NCBI GenBank assembly: GCA_945874225.1
Contig: CAMCFT010000006.1
Span: forward strand, 62,001-126,000
Reading direction: 5' to 3'
Source of the DNA: Flavobacterium psychrophilum
Lineage (GTDB): Bacteria > Bacteroidota > Bacteroidia > Flavobacteriales > Flavobacteriaceae
DNA length: 64,000 nucleotides
Numbering within the stretch: the first letter of the stretch is position 1; each line of letters opens with the position of its first letter. The notes under the pieces were generated by a model, which was not told the origin of the DNA, searched no databases, and saw only the letters and a program-made list of their open reading frames with translations. Below are positions 61,688 through 64,000 of this stretch, piece by piece. The position numbers were made by a program, and so were the translations under genes.

Positions 61688-64000
61688 TCACTTTGCCTTG
61701 TTTTCAATGATAGTCAGCTTCCCTTTTCTTCCATTATTGGAAAATGCACAAAGCGTGATTTTGCCTTTTATAGCAATTGGAAATTTATAAATATCACTGT
61801 TAATTGTTGGCTCAGAACCGTCTGTCGTATAGCGAATCGTGAATCCAGGTTGTTGAATATTAGCATTCACTTTCCCGTCTTCGACAATTGCTCCAACTGG
61901 AGGAATGCGATAAACATAACCTCCTGAATAGGAATCCAAACGTGGAAGTTCCTTTTTGCCGAGGACATTTACAAACACTGACCAATCTTTGTTATACAAT
62001 ATTTCGCTTTTACTTTTATCCAATTCAGTTGCCCAAGATGGATTTTGTGCCCAAGCACGTTCAGCCAATGCCAATAGTTTTGGATATAATAAGTATTCCA
62101 ATATTCCTGTATTTCGAACATTTTCGCTAAAAAGCTGCGCTTGAATTCCAAGAATATTCGATTTTCCGTAATCGGTCAACCGCTCTTTTCCATTAAACAA
62201 ACTAGAATCGATTGGGTTTCCATCTGTGTCTTCCTTGGTGTTTTTGTAATAATCGAAAGGGATAAAATAGAATGGTTTGTCGATATTGTTATATCCAGCC
62301 CAAGAATATCCAGGCTCATCGGCGGCTTTTTCGTAAGCCAAATCAAAGTACAAATTACTCACGCAGGAAAGCACAACTTTATACCCTGCATTGGCTAATT
62401 TATAGGGCAAATCTTCCGAACCCCAACCAATTCCATTATTCCAAACATAAGCTCGAAATCCTTTATTGGCAAAATCGGGATTGGGAACATAAATTTTTTG
62501 ACCGTCAAAAACTGTTTTTCGCATCGCAATTTCTTCCCAACCTGAAACTGCAAGATTCCGTTTTGAAGTTATTGTTTCTAACTTGTCATAATAGTAGTAC
62601 CAAAGATCATCCGTAGAATTAACTTTTTCATCTTCGGCAATTAGTTTGTTGCACAAAGGCGAAAGTTCCCAAGTTCCTGAAGGCACTTCGTCACCGCCAA
62701 GATGGATTGTTGAAATGGGCGCATTGGAATCTTTATACATTGACAAAATTTCGTCAATTACTTTTTCCATAAAAGTATAGGTCGAAGGCAAAGCCACACA
62801 CATCACGTTATCTTTCCACAATTGTGCCGAAGTATGAACAGATTTGTCATTTAAATCTCGAAGCAAATAACGATTGGCTTCCTCTTGATTACCGAGTTTC
62901 ATAAATTTATTATACCTGGAATCCATCGCTTTAATTGCAGCCCGACTGTGTCCCGGCGATTCAATTTCTGGGATTACCTGAATGTGCCTTTCGGTAGCAT
63001 ATTTTAATATTTCGATAAAATCCTGCCTCGAATAATAACCACTTCCAGGATAAACTCCCGTATCTGGACCGCCTCCGTAAGATGACGACAAAAAGTTTTT
63101 GCTATCCAATGTAAATCCTCGCTTTCCGCCAATATCAGTCAGTTCTGGCAAAGACGGGATTTCAATTCGCCAGCCTTCGTCGTCACTAAAATGAAAATGA
63201 AAACGGTTCATTTTATACAAAGACATTGCGTCGAGCATTTTGAAAATAGTTTCTTTAGTCTGGAAATTTCGAGCCACATCAAACATAAAACCTCTGTATT
63301 CAAAGCGTGGTTCGTCTTTTACATAACAATTGGAAACCAGAATTGAAGTTGATTTTTTCTTCCAAGATTCTGCAGGCAATAGCGATTTCAATGATTGGAT
63401 TCCATAGAAAATTCCACTGCCTGATGAAGCCGAAATTTCAATTTTATCCGCTTGAATATCAAGAATATATTCTTCGTTTTTTAAATCTGCTTTCTTTAGG
63501 ATGATTTGTTTTCCACTATTTATGTTTGAATTAACTGCAATATTCCTTTCGAGAACTTTATCCAATTCATTCGAAAGATATTTGGCTTCACCTGAAAATT
63601 CTGAATCTGATTGAATGTTGACGTTTTCATCCAAAACAAAATTTCCATCAATGGCCTTAAAATATTTTGGAGAAGGAAAGATTTTTGGCAAACTTTCAAC
63701 TGGAATGTCTTCTATAATTTTATTATTATTGTAAGTAGTTTCTGCAGTGACAAAATTGACAGAAGAATCTGAAATTGGTTTTAAAATATAATTTTTTATG
63801 GAATATCCTTTTTCGGGATTTGTGTCCCAAACAATATATAATCCTGCGGGAGCATAGGTAAGATTCAGAATCCTTCCGTTGGAAAGAAAAGAAAAATCGA
63901 CACTCTGATTCGACTTTAATCCTTTGAAGTTTTTGGTTGGTTTTATTTGGCTAATGTCACCATTTATGTGTGTAATAATAAAATCTGGCGAACTTGAAAT
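61688..64000 (-). CDS. GH20 beta-N-acetylhexosaminidase (chitobiase type), 5' end outside window
   Basis: The frame stays open from the stop at 61688 up to base 64000, giving at least 770 residues. An apparent start at 63691 is only an internal TTG. Upstream of it a further 103 codons read without a stop (for example FIITHINGDISQIKP and LTYAPAGLYIVWD), which look like a CHB_HEX N-terminal domain. The remaining order is GH20 N-terminal alpha/beta domain (KIFPSPKYFKAIDGNFVLDE), GH20 barrel with FMFDVARNFQTK, HFHFSDDEGWRIEI and catalytic Asp-Glu in TIHLGGDEVPSG, and a C-terminal CHB_HEX_C-like domain (GFTIRYTTDGSEPTI). It removes terminal GlcNAc from chitooligosaccharides or N-glycans. It is upstream of the MFS-ROK pair in the same direction. 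Confidence 0.9.
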   Translation of the reverse strand: MSSSPDFIITHINGDISQIKPTKNFKGLKSNQSVDFSFLSNGRILNLTYAPAGLYIVWDTNPEKGYSIKNYILKPISDSSVNFVTAETTYNNNKIIEDIPVESLPKIFPSPKYFKAIDGNFVLDENVNIQSDSEFSGEAKYLSNELDKVLERNIAVNSNINSGKQIILKKADLKNEEYILDIQADKIEISASSGSGIFYGIQSLKSLLPAESWKKKSTSILVSNCYVKDEPRFEYRGFMFDVARNFQTKETIFKMLDAMSLYKMNRFHFHFSDDEGWRIEIPSLPELTDIGGKRGFTLDSKNFLSSSYGGGPDTGVYPGSGYYSRQDFIEILKYATERHIQVIPEIESPGHSRAAIKAMDSRYNKFMKLGNQEEANRYLLRDLNDKSVHTSAQLWKDNVMCVALPSTYTFMEKVIDEILSMYKDSNAPISTIHLGGDEVPSGTWELSPLCNKLIAEDEKVNSTDDLWYYYYDKLETITSKRNLAVSGWEEIAMRKTVFDGQKIYVPNPDFANKGFRAYVWNNGIGWGSEDLPYKLANAGYKVVLSCVSNLYFDLAYEKAADEPGYSWAGYNNIDKPFYFIPFDYYKNTKEDTDGNPIDSSLFNGKERLTDYGKSNILGIQAQLFSENVRNTGILEYLLYPKLLALAERAWAQNPSWATELDKSKSEILYNKDWSVFVNVLGKKELPRLDSYSGGYVYRIPPVGAIVEDGKVNANIQQPGFTIRYTTDGSEPTINSDIYKFPIAIKGKITLCAFSNNGRKGKLTIIENKAK

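Noticed and set aside
62272..62616. Open frame of 114 codons on the plus strand inside the GH20 gene
   Set aside because: Shadow of the GH20 frame. The sequence has no domain, and codon use does not fit.
63689..63691. Apparent start of the GH20 protein
   Set aside because: It is an internal TTG. The reading frame continues upstream to the window edge with CHB_HEX-like sequence, so the gene is partial rather than starting here.

Overview
The window is AT-rich DNA from a member of the Bacteroidota, most likely a Flavobacterium or close relative. The evidence is two SusC/SusD pairs, type IX secretion (T9SS) C-terminal sorting domains, the gliding and secretion genes gldJ-porU-porV side by side, and promoter elements of the TANNTTTG type. 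I see no rRNA, tRNA, CRISPR array or complete insertion sequence. Species-level assignment is not possible from the sequence alone.

Region 1 (1-11.9 kb, all minus strand): a possible operon running from a LamG/T9SS protein through a LamG-purple acid phosphatase, a MORN-type repeat protein, a DoxX-like membrane protein and a SusC/SusD pair. A terminator follows, then a GH5 glucanase and the first 30 codons of another secreted protein at the left edge. A transmembrane LuxR-type regulator (12.2-15.2 kb, plus strand) lies divergent to it.

Region 2 (15.2-37.3 kb): a beta-glucan utilisation locus on the minus strand. In transcription order it has a SusE/F-like glycan-binding protein with a T9SS tail, SusC, SusD, a decayed GH16 fragment, a GDPD-GH16 fusion lipoprotein, a secreted endonuclease/exonuclease/phosphatase-fold protein, a protein of unknown function, two GH30 enzymes, a modular GH5 and a GH3 beta-glucosidase. 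A 263-bp MITE-like element sits between the first GH30 and the GH5. A second transmembrane regulator, paralogous to the first, is divergent from the locus. GH16, GH5, GH30 and GH3 together suggest a beta-1,3/1,6-glucan substrate. The phosphodiesterase-type domains suggest, as inference only, that the glucan may carry phosphodiester substituents.

Region 3 (37.4-51.1 kb) is mostly core genome: murF, gldJ, porU, porV, cdd, pdhA, pdhC, a glycosyltransferase and miaE. PorU and PorV are the machinery that processes and attaches the T9SS cargo encoded in regions 1 and 2. pdhC carries a perfect 26-bp inverted repeat, apparently interspersed-repeat DNA, inside a translated linker.

Region 4 (51.3-64 kb) is an amino-sugar locus: SGNH acetylesterase, NagB fused to a PIG-L-type deacetylase domain, GH2 exo-glucosaminidase-like enzyme, XylR-type AraC regulator, ROK sugar kinase, sugar MFS permease, and a GH20 hexosaminidase cut by the right window edge. 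With region 2 it would fit growth on fungal cell walls (beta-glucan plus chitin or chitosan), but that is an inference from gene content.
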